DNA from: Brevibacterium sp. S22
GTDB taxonomy: Bacteria; Actinomycetota; Actinomycetes; Actinomycetales; Brevibacteriaceae
DNA length: 64,000 nucleotides
NCBI RefSeq assembly: GCF_004745485.1
Contig: NZ_RHFG01000002.1
Location: forward strand, 327,148 to 391,147
Reading direction: 5' to 3'
In this document: piece by piece, positions 54,089 to 62,924 of the stretch
Numbering within the stretch: the stretch's first letter is position 1
How the letters are laid out: each line of letters begins with the position of its first letter
The notes under the pieces: generated by a model
What the model was told of the DNA's origin: nothing
The model's input: the letters and a program-made list of their open reading frames with translations, nothing else
Databases searched by the model: none
Translations under genes and position numbers: made by a program

Positions 54089-54994
54089 TCAGGCTGGAAC
54101 ACGAACGGTGAGCGAACCCGGTCGGATCCGCACGGTCGCCGGCGTCTGCGCCACAGCATCGCCGTCGGCGACGATCTCGATCGGATCCGCAGCCTCGGCG
54201 GCGGCGATGTGGATCTCGCGGGCCCGAGTGAAGCGGATGTGCGGGTGGAGACGACGTCCGGCCCCGAACATGTAGGCCACGAGTTCCAAGGCCAGGAGTG
54301 GGATAGCGGCATCGGTGAAGAGCACCACGTCGATGAGTCCATCGTCGATCTCGGCCGCTGGCGAAAGCTTCAGGCCGCCTCCGTAGCGCCCGGAATTCGC
54401 GAACCCCGCGGAGAACCCGCGGAAGTCGATGCTTTCGTCATCGACGGTGAGGGTCACCTCGATGCGACGGGCGCGGACGATCGCACGGACCAGTCCGTAC
54501 AGGTAGACCCAGTGGCCGCGGATCCGTCTGACCGAGTCGGCGAAGGCTTGGACCTGCGAGTCGAGGCCGAGACTGACGTTGCCGACGCAGACCCGCCCGT
54601 CGAGGTCGAGGACGTCGATGGTGCGATTGCGGCCTCCCGCGATGAGACCGGCGGCAGCCGAGACGTTCTTCGGGATGCCGAGTTTGCCGATGAAGTCGTT
54701 GCCGCGGCCGCCCGGGACGATGCCCAGCGCCGTGTCCGTGTCGACGAGGCCCGCCGCGACGGCACGGACCATGCCGTCCCCGCCGAGGGAGAGAACGATC
54801 GGCGCACCCTGCTCGGCGAATCGTGCGGCAAGCTCGGTCGCGTGCGCCTCGCTCGTGCTCTCGACGAGTTCGGCGCTGAAACCGTCCGCGGCCAGCACCT
54901 TCTTCAGCGGGGCGATCCGCTTCCTGACTGCGCCGTTGCGGGCGGAGGGATTGAGGATGACAGGGACGGTCGTCCGTACGGTCGCGGCGTTCAC
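54089..54994 (-). CDS. Diacylglycerol kinase family lipid kinase
   Basis: The 301-residue protein has the DGK catalytic motifs VILNPSARNG, LSLGGDGMVRAVAAGL (the GGDG nucleotide loop) and LGIVPGGRGNDF. GTG 54994 overlaps the upstream gene's stop (GTGA) and gives a normal length. It phosphorylates a diacylglycerol or related lipid. Third gene of a glpD/FAD-oxidase/kinase operon, an arrangement I recall around Rv2249c-Rv2252 of Mycobacterium tuberculosis. Confidence 0.85.
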   Translation of the reverse strand: MNAATVRTTVPVILNPSARNGAVRKRIAPLKKVLAADGFSAELVESTSEAHATELAARFAEQGAPIVLSLGGDGMVRAVAAGLVDTDTALGIVPGGRGNDFIGKLGIPKNVSAAAGLIAGGRNRTIDVLDLDGRVCVGNVSLGLDSQVQAFADSVRRIRGHWVYLYGLVRAIVRARRIEVTLTVDDESIDFRGFSAGFANSGRYGGGLKLSPAAEIDDGLIDVVLFTDAAIPLLALELVAYMFGAGRRLHPHIRFTRAREIHIAAAEAADPIEIVADGDAVAQTPATVRIRPGSLTVRVPA

Positions 54995-56652
54995 AGCCGA
55001 TCGGGACCGTTCATGAGCTTGCCCGGGTTCATGATGCCGGTCGGATCGACCTCCGCCTTGGCCGCGCGCAGCATCCGCAGCCACAGCTTGCCGGTCTCTT
55101 CGGGCAGCCAGGGGGCATGGTCGGTGCCGACGGCATGGTGGTGGGTGATCGTGCCGCCGCCTGTCATGATGGCGTCGCTGGCCGCGGACTTCAGGGCCTT
55201 CCACTGCGCAATCTCCGCTCCGACTTGCTGCTTGGCGAAGACCGTGTAATACAGCGAGCAGCCGGCGGCGTAGAGGTGCGAGACGTGGCAGAGCACGAAT
55301 GCGGGGGTGCCGCGGTCAGCCATCTCCTTCTCGATTCCGGCCCTGATCGAGTCATGGAGGTCTTCCACCTTCGACCAGGGTGCAGAGGTCTCCAGCGTTT
55401 CGACGATCATCCCCTCACGCAGCAGCTGATCACGCAGGTATGGAGTCGAGAACCGGTGTTTCTCCCACGAGGTCTCCGGCACAGCGCCGAGGTTGACGCC
55501 CTTGTGCCTGCGCACGATTGAGCGGCCCTGGGAGCGACGCGAACGCACATCGGGCTGGGCGCCGTCGTAGCGGACGACGAGGAGGCAGGGGGTCGTGATG
55601 CCGCGGGCGCGCAGATAGGCGAGAACGCCCTTGCGCTGCAGCTCGCTGCCGAGCTGAGCGAGACCGAACTCGGTCTCGTTGACATCGGAGAGACGGGCGA
55701 TGTCGAGGTGCAGGCCCGACTGCTCCATCTCCCGCAGCGCCGCGGTGCCTGAGGCGAAGTCGGGGAAGAACCAGGAGTCGGCCTGAACCGCCTTCGGCAC
55801 GCGACGGATCCGCAGGGTCACCTCGGTGATGATGCCCAGCGTCCCTTCGGAACCGACGAACAGCTGGCGCGGATTCGGGCCGGCCGCTGTCGCCGGCGTG
55901 GTGCGCAGCTCGACGGGGCCGCTCGGGGTCGAGCAGCGCAGGCCGTAGACGTTCTCATCGATGCGTCCGTAGCCGGTCGACTGCTGACCGGCCGAGCGGG
56001 TGGCGACCCAGCCGCCGACGGTGCTGAATTCGAAGGACTGCGGATAGTGTGCGAGCGTGAAGCCGCGCGCCTGCAGTGCGTCCTCCAAGTCGGGTCCGAA
56101 GACGCCGGCCTGGACGGTGGCTGTCAGCGACTCCTCGTCGATGTCGACGATCCGGTCGAGACGGGCCATGCTGATGCTCACGGCTGCGGAGAACTCGCCG
56201 CGCACGGCGTCGACGCCCCCGACGACACTGGTGCCGCCGCCGAACGGGACGACCGCAACGGATTCTTCGGCGCACACGGCCAGCAGGGCATCCACCTCGG
56301 CGTCGGAGGCAGGGTAGAGCACCGCATCGGGAGCGTGGGTCAGCTGCCCGCTGCGCAGGCGGATGAGGTCGGGCAGGCTGCGCCCGGCCGCATGGGAGAC
56401 GCGGACGGCATGGTCGTCGCGGACGAAGTCCTCGCCCACTGTCTCCGCGAGGCGGATGCGCACCGCATCGGTGAGTTCCGATTCGGGAAGTGAGACGTCC
56501 TCGAGTGCCACATGCGGCCTGTCGACTCCGGCCGGCCACCCGCAGTGCTTGCTCAGGATCACCTTCGCGCCGGGCTTGACGGGCCCGTCATTGCCGTCCT
56601 CGCCCCAGCCCCACCAGCGCATACGCGGCCCCGTGTTGTCCATGATCGTCAT
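54991..56652 (-). CDS. FAD-binding oxidase related to alkyl-DHAP synthase
   Basis: A VAO/PCMH-type flavoenzyme of 553 residues. It opens with RMRWWGWG and has the FAD loop VVPFGGGTSVVGGVDAV, GRIDENVYGLRC, EGTLGIITEVTLRIRRVPKA and the HHHAVGTDH cluster that lines the active site in alkyl-dihydroxyacetone-phosphate synthases. It could act on a DHAP-derived lipid, consistent with the G3P dehydrogenase before it. The ATG overlaps the glpD stop by four bases. Confidence 0.82.
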   Translation of the reverse strand: MTIMDNTGPRMRWWGWGEDGNDGPVKPGAKVILSKHCGWPAGVDRPHVALEDVSLPESELTDAVRIRLAETVGEDFVRDDHAVRVSHAAGRSLPDLIRLRSGQLTHAPDAVLYPASDAEVDALLAVCAEESVAVVPFGGGTSVVGGVDAVRGEFSAAVSISMARLDRIVDIDEESLTATVQAGVFGPDLEDALQARGFTLAHYPQSFEFSTVGGWVATRSAGQQSTGYGRIDENVYGLRCSTPSGPVELRTTPATAAGPNPRQLFVGSEGTLGIITEVTLRIRRVPKAVQADSWFFPDFASGTAALREMEQSGLHLDIARLSDVNETEFGLAQLGSELQRKGVLAYLRARGITTPCLLVVRYDGAQPDVRSRRSQGRSIVRRHKGVNLGAVPETSWEKHRFSTPYLRDQLLREGMIVETLETSAPWSKVEDLHDSIRAGIEKEMADRGTPAFVLCHVSHLYAAGCSLYYTVFAKQQVGAEIAQWKALKSAASDAIMTGGGTITHHHAVGTDHAPWLPEETGKLWLRMLRAAKAEVDPTGIMNPGKLMNGPDRL

Positions 56653-58265
56653 CCTTCGTGTCGTGATTCGGTGCTGAGCTCCGGAGCCAGCCGGGCCACT
56701 GCGTCAAAGAGGTCGGCGCGATCGGCGTCGACGAGTCCCCATCGGGTCCGCCGGTCGATGACGTCTTCGACCGTGAGAGCGAGTTCGTGTTCGACGGCGA
56801 AGCGGACTTCCGCCCCGGTCAGAGGGATTCCCTCTCGCACGGGCTCGTTGAGGGCGGGGTCGGCGTCACCGTAGGCGGCGACCTTCGCGGCGTCGGTTCC
56901 GTAGACGGCGACGAGACGTTCGGGCAGACCGGGCGCGGGTGTTCCCTTGCCGACGAGCCCGAGTTCGCTCGTTCGGCATTCTCCGGCCTGCAGCCCGCCG
57001 ACCCTGACGACGTCATCGACGGCATCTTCGGCCATGCGTCGGTAGGCGGTGAGCTTTCCCCCGACGATGGTCAGCGCCCCCGTCCGCGAGTCGCGCAGCA
57101 GGGCGTGTCTGCGGGAGAGGTCGGCGCTGCTGGAGCCTCCCGTGCTCGTGGAGTCTCCCGTGCTCTTGATCAGGGGGCGGAAGCCGGCGTAGCCGCCGAC
57201 GATGTCCTCAGATGTCAGTTCGTCCTCGAGGACGGCGTTGATCGTGTCGAGGAGGAACGCCTCCTCGTCGTCGTCGGGAAGGGCCCGATCCGGGATCGGG
57301 CCCTGGTGCGGATCGTCGGTGAGGCCGATCATGACCAGACCGTTGTGCCACGGCACGGCGAAGACGTAGCGGCCGAAGTGACCGGGCACCGGTGCGGTGA
57401 TCGCGGCCTCCGGATTGCCCAGGCGAGCGGCCGGCACGAGGATGTGCGAACCCTTGCTCGGAGCCAGTTCGACTTCGTCGGACAGAGTATCGGACCAGAC
57501 GCCGGCGGCATTGATGATCTGGCGGGCGCGCAGCGTGTGCTCGTGCCCGGTGAGGCGGTCTCTGATGTGCACGCGAGAGGGTTCGATGTCGGTCGCCTCG
57601 GCGTAGGTGATGATGCCCGCGCCATGTTCGGCGGCCGTGCGGGCCAAAGCGACGACGAGCCGGGCATCGTCGATGAGCTGGCCGTCCCAGCTGAGCAGTC
57701 CGCCGCGCAGACCATCGGTCGCCGTCGTCGGGGCGAGCCGCCGGACTGCTGCGGCCGAGACGCGGCGGGGGCGGGGGAGGAGTTCCTTCGGGGTGCGGGC
57801 GAGCATCCGCAGGACATTGCCGGCGTGGAAGCCGGTGCTCGTCACGGTGGCCTCGACGCGGCCGATCCCCGGGTGCAGCGGGAAGATCATCGGCAGCGGT
57901 CGGATGAGATGCGGGGCGATGGTGTTCATCAGCCGGCCGCGTTCGACGGCGGATTCCCACGCGATCCCGACCTCGGCCTTGGCGAGGTAGCGCAGTCCGC
58001 CGTGGGCGAGCTTCGAACTCCAGCTGCTCGTGCCCGAGGCGAGATCGCCGCGTTCGACGAGGGTGACCGAGAGTCCCCGGCTGGCCGCGTCAAGGGCGGC
58101 CCCGACGCCGGTGAATCCGCCGCCGATGACAACGACGTCGGAGACATTCGCCGCGGCGGCCGTGAGATCGCGTTCGCGTTGAACGGCGTTGAGGGCCGAG
58201 GCGCTCTTGTTCGTGCGAGCACCGAGTCCTGCCGCGGCGCCGGCGTCCGGTGTGGTGGAGTCCAT
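56649..58265 (-). CDS. glpD: Glycerol-3-phosphate dehydrogenase, FAD-dependent
   Basis: Oxidises sn-glycerol-3-phosphate to dihydroxyacetone phosphate at the membrane, passing electrons to quinone. VVVIGGGFTGVGAALDAASR binds FAD; GTSSWSSKLAHGGLRYLA and RPLPMIFPLHPG are family motifs; the C-terminal helical domain ends with RTRWGLVDADRA. 538 residues. First gene of the three-gene unit and divergent from a TetR gene with a palindromic operator in between. Confidence 0.88.
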   Translation of the reverse strand: MDSTTPDAGAAAGLGARTNKSASALNAVQRERDLTAAAANVSDVVVIGGGFTGVGAALDAASRGLSVTLVERGDLASGTSSWSSKLAHGGLRYLAKAEVGIAWESAVERGRLMNTIAPHLIRPLPMIFPLHPGIGRVEATVTSTGFHAGNVLRMLARTPKELLPRPRRVSAAAVRRLAPTTATDGLRGGLLSWDGQLIDDARLVVALARTAAEHGAGIITYAEATDIEPSRVHIRDRLTGHEHTLRARQIINAAGVWSDTLSDEVELAPSKGSHILVPAARLGNPEAAITAPVPGHFGRYVFAVPWHNGLVMIGLTDDPHQGPIPDRALPDDDEEAFLLDTINAVLEDELTSEDIVGGYAGFRPLIKSTGDSTSTGGSSSADLSRRHALLRDSRTGALTIVGGKLTAYRRMAEDAVDDVVRVGGLQAGECRTSELGLVGKGTPAPGLPERLVAVYGTDAAKVAAYGDADPALNEPVREGIPLTGAEVRFAVEHELALTVEDVIDRRTRWGLVDADRADLFDAVARLAPELSTESRHEG

Positions 58266-58276
58266 TCCCTGCCTTT

Positions 58277-58296
58277 CTGGTACGAAGTCGTACCAG
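58277..58296. promoter_or_regulatory. Operator dyad CTGGTACG-AAGT-CGTACCAG
   Basis: Perfect 8-bp arms over a 4-bp spacer lie 12 bp upstream of the glpD start codon and 37 bp before the divergent TetR start. The TetR product is the obvious ligand. Confidence 0.75.
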
Positions 58297-58332
58297 TTTG
58301 CGATAACCGGCGAATGTTGTCAAGATCACAGT

Positions 58333-58974
58333 GTGACTACTCGAGGACGCCCCTATGCCGGAGCCAGCCGTGAAGCGCGGAAGGGAGCCCGGCGGGAACA
58401 GCTCGTCTCCGCAGGGCTCGAGCTGTTCGGAACCGAAGGATACCGAGCGGCCACGGTCGGGGCGATCTGCGAGAGAGCCGGCCTGAACAAGCGCTATTTC
58501 TACGAATCGTTCAGCACGCTGGAGGATCTGCTGTGCGTGGTCTACGAGCACGTGGTCGCCGACCTGCGGGCCGCAGTGCTCGCCGGCGACGGCGAATCCG
58601 CGCCTGAGATGCTGCGTGGTTTCATCTCGGCGTTCCTCGCATGGGCGCAGAGTCATCCGGTCGAGGCGAAGGTCCACCTCTTCGAAGTCCTCGGCGTGAG
58701 CTCGCGTGTCGACGAGCTCTATCGCTCACACGCGCGCTCGATCGGTGACGAGCTCGTCGACCGACTGGCCGCGTCGTTCTCCGGGCCGGAGCTGAGCGCG
58801 GAACAGGGGCGCATCCTCGGTGATGTGCTCGTCGGTGCGGGGCTCCAGCTCGTCGTCGACTGGGTGATCAGCGGCTATCAGCCTCCGCGCGAAGAGTTTC
58901 TGGCTGAGATGGACGAGACGCTGAGTTGGATCGTGGCCGCAGGGATGTCGGCTCTCGGGCTCGGTCGCGGGTGA
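58333..58974 (+). CDS. TetR family regulator divergent from glpD
   Basis: The N-terminal helix-turn-helix is ATVGAICERAGLNKRYFYES. The rest is a helical ligand domain of usual size (213 residues in total). GTG 58333 is the start that begins at a conserved TTRGRPYAG; no Shine-Dalgarno sequence is visible, so translation may be leaderless. Probably represses the glpD operon and itself through the dyad at 58277-58296. Confidence 0.82.
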   Translation: MTTRGRPYAGASREARKGARREQLVSAGLELFGTEGYRAATVGAICERAGLNKRYFYESFSTLEDLLCVVYEHVVADLRAAVLAGDGESAPEMLRGFISAFLAWAQSHPVEAKVHLFEVLGVSSRVDELYRSHARSIGDELVDRLAASFSGPELSAEQGRILGDVLVGAGLQLVVDWVISGYQPPREEFLAEMDETLSWIVAAGMSALGLGRG

Positions 58975-59046
58975 GTTCGGTCGCGTGAGCGGCACGATTC
59001 CAGATCACCCAGTGAATGGATATCATCAGGTATTCAGGGGTGCGTG

Positions 59047-59163
59047 ATGACTGATGTGTTGATTCGGAATATCTCAGCGGCGACCTTGTCGAGAGTGGAT
59101 GCTCTTGCGAGTCGCGCGGGCCTGTCCCGTGAGGAATACCTGCGCACGGCCCTCGAACGCTCA
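59047..59163 (+). pseudogene. VapB-type ribbon-helix-helix antitoxin, truncated
   Basis: The frame starts MTDVLIRNISAATLSRVDAL and continues SRAGLSREEYLRTALERSGF, the DNA-binding and linker part of a VapB-like antitoxin. AGGGG precedes the ATG by six bases. After about 40 residues the reading frame enters the duplicated TetR 3' end at 59161-59168 in antisense, so the toxin-binding tail and any vapC are missing. The frame stays open to 59388, but that part is not antitoxin. Confidence 0.65.
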
Positions 59164-59268
59164 GGCTTCCAGCCCTTGGAAGGCCATCGTCGTGACCGCC
59201 TCGGCGATGGTGTCGGGATCGACGGGATAGCTGGGCCGGTACCACTCGGTGATCGAGTTGACCATGCC
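59161..59268 (-). pseudogene. Orphan 3' fragment of a PaaR-like TetR gene
   Basis: 59168-59268 matches 60555-60655 at 98 of 101 positions without gaps (mismatches at 59218, 59224 and 59235). It encodes the last 33 or so residues of the TetR regulator, ending AFQGLEA and a stop (TGA here, TAA in the intact gene). Similarity decays beyond 59268. No start codon or DNA-binding part is left. Confidence 0.9.
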
Positions 59269-59774
59269 AGAGGACAAAGCACTCTGGTCCTGATGCTTCC
59301 GGCAATCGTTGACTCCCAGTCGACAAGTCTGCGTGGCGCCGACCGTCCTGATTCCGCCCGGACTGGGATCGACGCAGTACCGAAATAGCAATGTCATTAT
59401 TTCCGAGATAGCTGTGAATCTGTGGTCAGTCGGGAAGATTGCGGCGTAGTGTTGCGAAGTGCCGCTGGGCCGTGAGAAGCAATATGACTGCGACTGACTG
59501 GTATGGACGGCGAGTGTTGACAGAAAGCGACAATGGGGTCGTCAGCCAGATAGACGACAGCAGCTGGTTGAGAATTGATAGGCTGGCGAGCTCGTTGGCC
59601 TTGTCATGCTCATCAACCGGGCGCAGATATTCGTAAGGCTATGAGTCTTGAGGACCTGCGTCGAACATATATACTATTAGATGCCAAGAGTTATCACTCA
59701 AGGCGTTTAAGGTGAACGCCGTATATATCCGTATCCAATGGCAATTGGTCATATTTAGGAAGGGCCCCGCGGGC
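59269..59774. other. AT-richer stretch without a recognisable gene
   Basis: From about 59390 the base composition falls well below that of the surrounding genes (runs such as 59663-59760 are near 40% G+C). Frames here are short, rare-codon-rich and match no family I know. A small palindrome CCAAT-GGCA-ATTGG sits at about 59737-59750. It looks like foreign DNA joined to the TetR fragment. Confidence 0.6.
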
Positions 59775-60329
59775 TTACTTGAATAGCAGTGGTAGCCGAT
59801 CTAAAAACCGATTGCTATCGTTAAGAAGAACTTTTCTGCGAAGATATCTACCGCCAGAACGAACTGTTGCTACGTGAATTCGGACCGGAGAGGATGGTGG
59901 AATCTCTGGTGGCAGTTTCTTTAAATTCAGCGTCCAGTCCTGGTGTTCGGTCGGATCGAGAGTTACTTCGTCTGGACCGTCAAAATGGAATCTCGGATCA
60001 ATGTCGATGTATCGAGCATTGCTATTTAAATCAACGACCGGTGCCTTGATCGAACATTTCAACCGACCCTGATTCTCAATTCGAATAATAAATATGTGAG
60101 TCGTCTGATTCTTTTCTGCTTCGGCGGAATTGTCCCGGTGGTTCCAGATGGTTAGGACTGGGAGTGGGCCAGTCTCACGATGTATTCTGCGCGTTAATTT
60201 CATGCTGTCGCGACTTGTCTTGAGGGAAATAAGGGCTGCGCCGCAGGCGCCTGCGGCGGCAACTGCGCCGGCAATCGCTCCGATGGCTGTCCAGTGATCT
60301 GGAGTTAGGCCGAAAACGAGGTCGTTCAT
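59775..60329 (-). CDS. Hypothetical single-pass membrane protein in the AT-rich segment
   Basis: The 184-residue protein has one hydrophobic segment near its N-terminus (AIGAIAGAVAAAGACGAALI), a short basic stretch (LTRRIHRE) and a soluble beta-rich remainder (THIFIIRIENQGRLKCSIKA, DWTLNLKKLP). I recognise no family. Many codons are A/T-ending (ATA, AAA, TTT), unlike all neighbours, so it is probably acquired. An N-terminal membrane anchor with a soluble domain is a common layout for phage or defence accessory proteins, but nothing here proves that. Confidence 0.6.
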   Translation of the reverse strand: MNDLVFGLTPDHWTAIGAIAGAVAAAGACGAALISLKTSRDSMKLTRRIHRETGPLPVLTIWNHRDNSAEAEKNQTTHIFIIRIENQGRLKCSIKAPVVDLNSNARYIDIDPRFHFDGPDEVTLDPTEHQDWTLNLKKLPPEIPPSSPVRIHVATVRSGGRYLRRKVLLNDSNRFLDRLPLLFK

Positions 60330-60547
60330 ATAGGAATATTCTCATAGCGCAAGTGGAGGCTACGAGCCTCGGCAATCATGAAGCGAGGCTGGCGTCGTCA
60401 GCGGCTCCACAGTACTGTTCAGTTAGTTTTTGACAGTCAGGCTGCGGATGGTTGAAGGTGCTTAGGTGCATCTCGTGGGACGAAGCAGCGCTGGTTGTGG
60501 TCTTCCAGAGGTGTCGCTGTCCATGAGTCCGGCGGACCTTCCGTCCC

Positions 60548-61312
60548 TTACGCCTCCAGCCCTTGGAAGGCCATCGTCGTGACCGCCTCGGCGATGGTGT
60601 CGGGGTCGACAGGATAGCTGGTCCGGTACCACTCGGTGATCGAGTTGACCATGCCGAAGAGCAGACGCGTGATCAGGCCGGGAGTGAAGTCCGAGCGCAG
60701 ACCGCCCTCGGCGATGGCGCTTTCGACGAGAGCACGGACCTTCGCATCGATGTTGCGGCGGGCCTCGAGGGCTTCTCGTTCCAGAGGCGAGTTTCCGCGC
60801 ACGCGCAGCAGCAGGGTCACCGAATGGTGGTACTCGATGAGGATGACCACGCTGGCGTGCACGGCCAGCTGCAGGCGTTCGAGCGCGGTGAGGTTCTCGC
60901 GCAGGCTCTCGGTCTCGACCGCGGAGTCGAGGGCGCGGATCCCGCGGCTGATCGCCAGATGCAGCAGCTCTTCCTTCGACTTCACATGGTGATAGATCGC
61001 CGACTTCGTGATGCCCAGCTCCCGGGCGACCGTGTCCATGGAGGTGCCGTCGTAGCCGCGGGAGACGAAGACCTCCGTAGCTTTGTTGATCAGGGTCTCC
61101 CGGTCGTAGCCGGGACGGCCGCGGCGGGAGCGTTTGGGCGTCGTCGCCTCAGCCGAGGCGGCAGGCGTCGGGGCGGCCGCCTTACCCGAGGCGGCAGGCG
61201 TCGTGGCGGCCGCCTCGGCGGGGGTGGTCGACGAAGAAGCGTTCGACGCTGACGTCGGCGACGTCGATGCTGGTGAGGTCGACGTGGGTGAGGACGATTC
61301 GGGCATGCGCAT
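60548..61312 (-). CDS. paaR: TetR family regulator, probable phenylacetate repressor
   Basis: An Ala/Ser/Thr/Pro-rich N-terminal extension of about 60 residues precedes KRSRRGRPGYDRETLINKAT, the helix-turn-helix MDTVARELGITKSAIYHHVK and a helical ligand domain. It lies directly before paaK on the same strand, and three matching dyads sit at paaZ, paaI and transporter promoters, so a PaaR role is likely. The last 33 residues are duplicated at 59161-59268. The true start may be near the RRGRPGYD segment. Confidence 0.75.
   Translation of the reverse strand: MRMPESSSPTSTSPASTSPTSASNASSSTTPAEAAATTPAASGKAAAPTPAASAEATTPKRSRRGRPGYDRETLINKATEVFVSRGYDGTSMDTVARELGITKSAIYHHVKSKEELLHLAISRGIRALDSAVETESLRENLTALERLQLAVHASVVILIEYHHSVTLLLRVRGNSPLEREALEARRNIDAKVRALVESAIAEGGLRSDFTPGLITRLLFGMVNSITEWYRTSYPVDPDTIAEAVTTMAFQGLEA
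60555..60655. repeat. Right copy of a 101-bp direct repeat (left copy 59168-59268)
   Basis: Same orientation as the left copy, 98/101 identical, 1387 bp apart. It forms the 3' end of the intact TetR gene. The segment between the copies is AT-rich. Confidence 0.92.
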
Positions 61313-61366
61313 CAGTCTAATCGGCCACCTCGGTGAGTGCCGCGACGCAGGTCACAGCACTTCCCT

Positions 61367-61410
61367 CAGCACTCATTGCCGCATTCACAGCAGCACTCAC
61401 TGCCGCATTC
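61367..61410. repeat. Two-copy 24-bp tandem repeat between paaR and paaK
   Basis: CAGCACTCAYTGCCGCATTC occurs at 61367-61386 and 61391-61410 with one mismatch, in the 125-bp gap. Confidence 0.75.
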
Positions 61411-61437
61411 GCCTGAGCGCATGCCCCGCGCCTCATC

Positions 61438-62736
61438 TCAGCGCACGCCTTCGCGGCGGTCGATGATGCGCTTCATCTTGCCGACCGAGCGCGGCAGGTC
61501 GCCGGGCAGTTTGATGTCGATGCTGCAGGAGACGCCGAGGCGCTCCTTGATCCGGGCGGCCACGAGCTTGTCGAGACCGTCGATCTCGACGGCGCCGACG
61601 CCTTCGCGGGCCTCGACCTGGACGGTCATCTCATCCATCCGACCCGGTCGGGTGAGGACGAGCTGGAAATGCGGGCTCAAGGGTGCGAATTCGAAGAGCA
61701 CGGTCTCGACGTTCGCCGGGTAGACGTTGACGCCGCGGATGATCATGAGGTCGTCGGAGCGGCCGGTGATGCGCGAGATGCGGCGGAAGTTCGGGCGTGC
61801 GGTGCCCGGCAGCAGGGTCGCCAGGTCGTGCGTGCGGTAGCGGATGATCGGCAGCGCCTCCTTCGTCAGCGAGGTGAAGACGAGTTCGCCCTCCTCGCCG
61901 TCGGGCAGCACCTCACCGGTGAAGGGGTCGACGATCTCCGGGTAGAAATGGTCCTCCCAGATCGTCGGGCCGTCCTTCGTCACCGCGGATTCGCAGGCCA
62001 CACCCGGGCCCATGACCTCGGAGAGGCCGTAGATGTCGACGGCGTTGATATTGAAGGACTGCTCGATCTCCTTGCGCATCTCGTCCGTCCACGGCTCGGC
62101 GCCGCAGATCGCGGTCTTCAGGCTCGTCGACCTCGGATCGATGCCCTGCTTGTGGAACTCGTCGAGGATCGTGAGCAGATACGTCGGGGTGGCCGTGATG
62201 AGATCGGGCTTGAAGTCCTGGATCAGCTGGACCTGGCGCGGGGTCTGTCCGCCGGAGATCGGCACGACGGTGAACCCGTGACGCTCCGCCCCGTGGACAC
62301 CCAGACCGCCGGTGAACAGGCCGTATCCATAGGCGTTGTGCATCATCTGCCCGCGTTTGCCGCCGGCGCCGAGGATGGATCGGGCGATGAGGCTGCCCCA
62401 CCGATCGAGGTCGCCCATGGTGTACCCGACGACGGTCGGCAGGCCGGTCGTGCCCGAGGAGGCGTGGATGCGTGCGACCTGCTCCTGCGGGACCGCGAAG
62501 AGCCCGAACGGGTAGTTGTCGCGCAGGTCCTGCTTGGTCGTGAACGGCAGCTTCGCAATGTCGTCGAGACTCGTGATGTCGGCCGGAGTCACGCCGAGGT
62601 CGTCGAAGGCCTTCCGGTAGAACGGCACCCGTTCGTACACCGACGTCACGGTCGTCTTGAGGTTCTTCAGCTGGTCGGAGCGCAGCTCGTCCAGGCTCAT
62701 CCGTTCGCCGGCATCGAGGTCGGTCTCAGTCATCAT
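61438..62736 (-). CDS. paaK: Phenylacetate-CoA ligase
   Basis: AMP-forming ligase that commits phenylacetate to the CoA-dependent aerobic pathway. PFTTKQDLRDNYPFGLFAVP, HASSGTTGLPTVVGYT, DIYGLSEVMGPGVACE and GRSDDLMIIRGVNVYP are the diagnostic PaaK segments. 432 residues, normal length. AAGGAG lies three bases before ATG 62736 and six before ATG 62733; the second is slightly better placed. The paaABCDE oxygenase genes are not in the window. Confidence 0.93.
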   Translation of the reverse strand: MMTETDLDAGERMSLDELRSDQLKNLKTTVTSVYERVPFYRKAFDDLGVTPADITSLDDIAKLPFTTKQDLRDNYPFGLFAVPQEQVARIHASSGTTGLPTVVGYTMGDLDRWGSLIARSILGAGGKRGQMMHNAYGYGLFTGGLGVHGAERHGFTVVPISGGQTPRQVQLIQDFKPDLITATPTYLLTILDEFHKQGIDPRSTSLKTAICGAEPWTDEMRKEIEQSFNINAVDIYGLSEVMGPGVACESAVTKDGPTIWEDHFYPEIVDPFTGEVLPDGEEGELVFTSLTKEALPIIRYRTHDLATLLPGTARPNFRRISRITGRSDDLMIIRGVNVYPANVETVLFEFAPLSPHFQLVLTRPGRMDEMTVQVEAREGVGAVEIDGLDKLVAARIKERLGVSCSIDIKLPGDLPRSVGKMKRIIDRREGVR

Positions 62737-62924
62737 CGTCTCCTTGAGAATCTCTTCTGTGTCTCAGATCCATCTGTGGTTCAGATCCAAAGGCCGCCGA
62801 GGTGGTCCACCGTGCTCAGGTGTCCGGTCGTCGACGGGGGTGCGGTGGGGTTCGTTCGTCTCGGCTGGCTGCCGATCGTCGGTTCGGGTGAGCGCCGGGC
62901 TCTGTTTGCCGGTGAGAGGCGGGT

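Noticed and set aside
59164..59388. Continuation of the antitoxin-like gene to 114 codons
   Set aside because: Beyond 59163 the frame reads the duplicated TetR 3' end in antisense, so the extension is not a natural antitoxin C-terminus.
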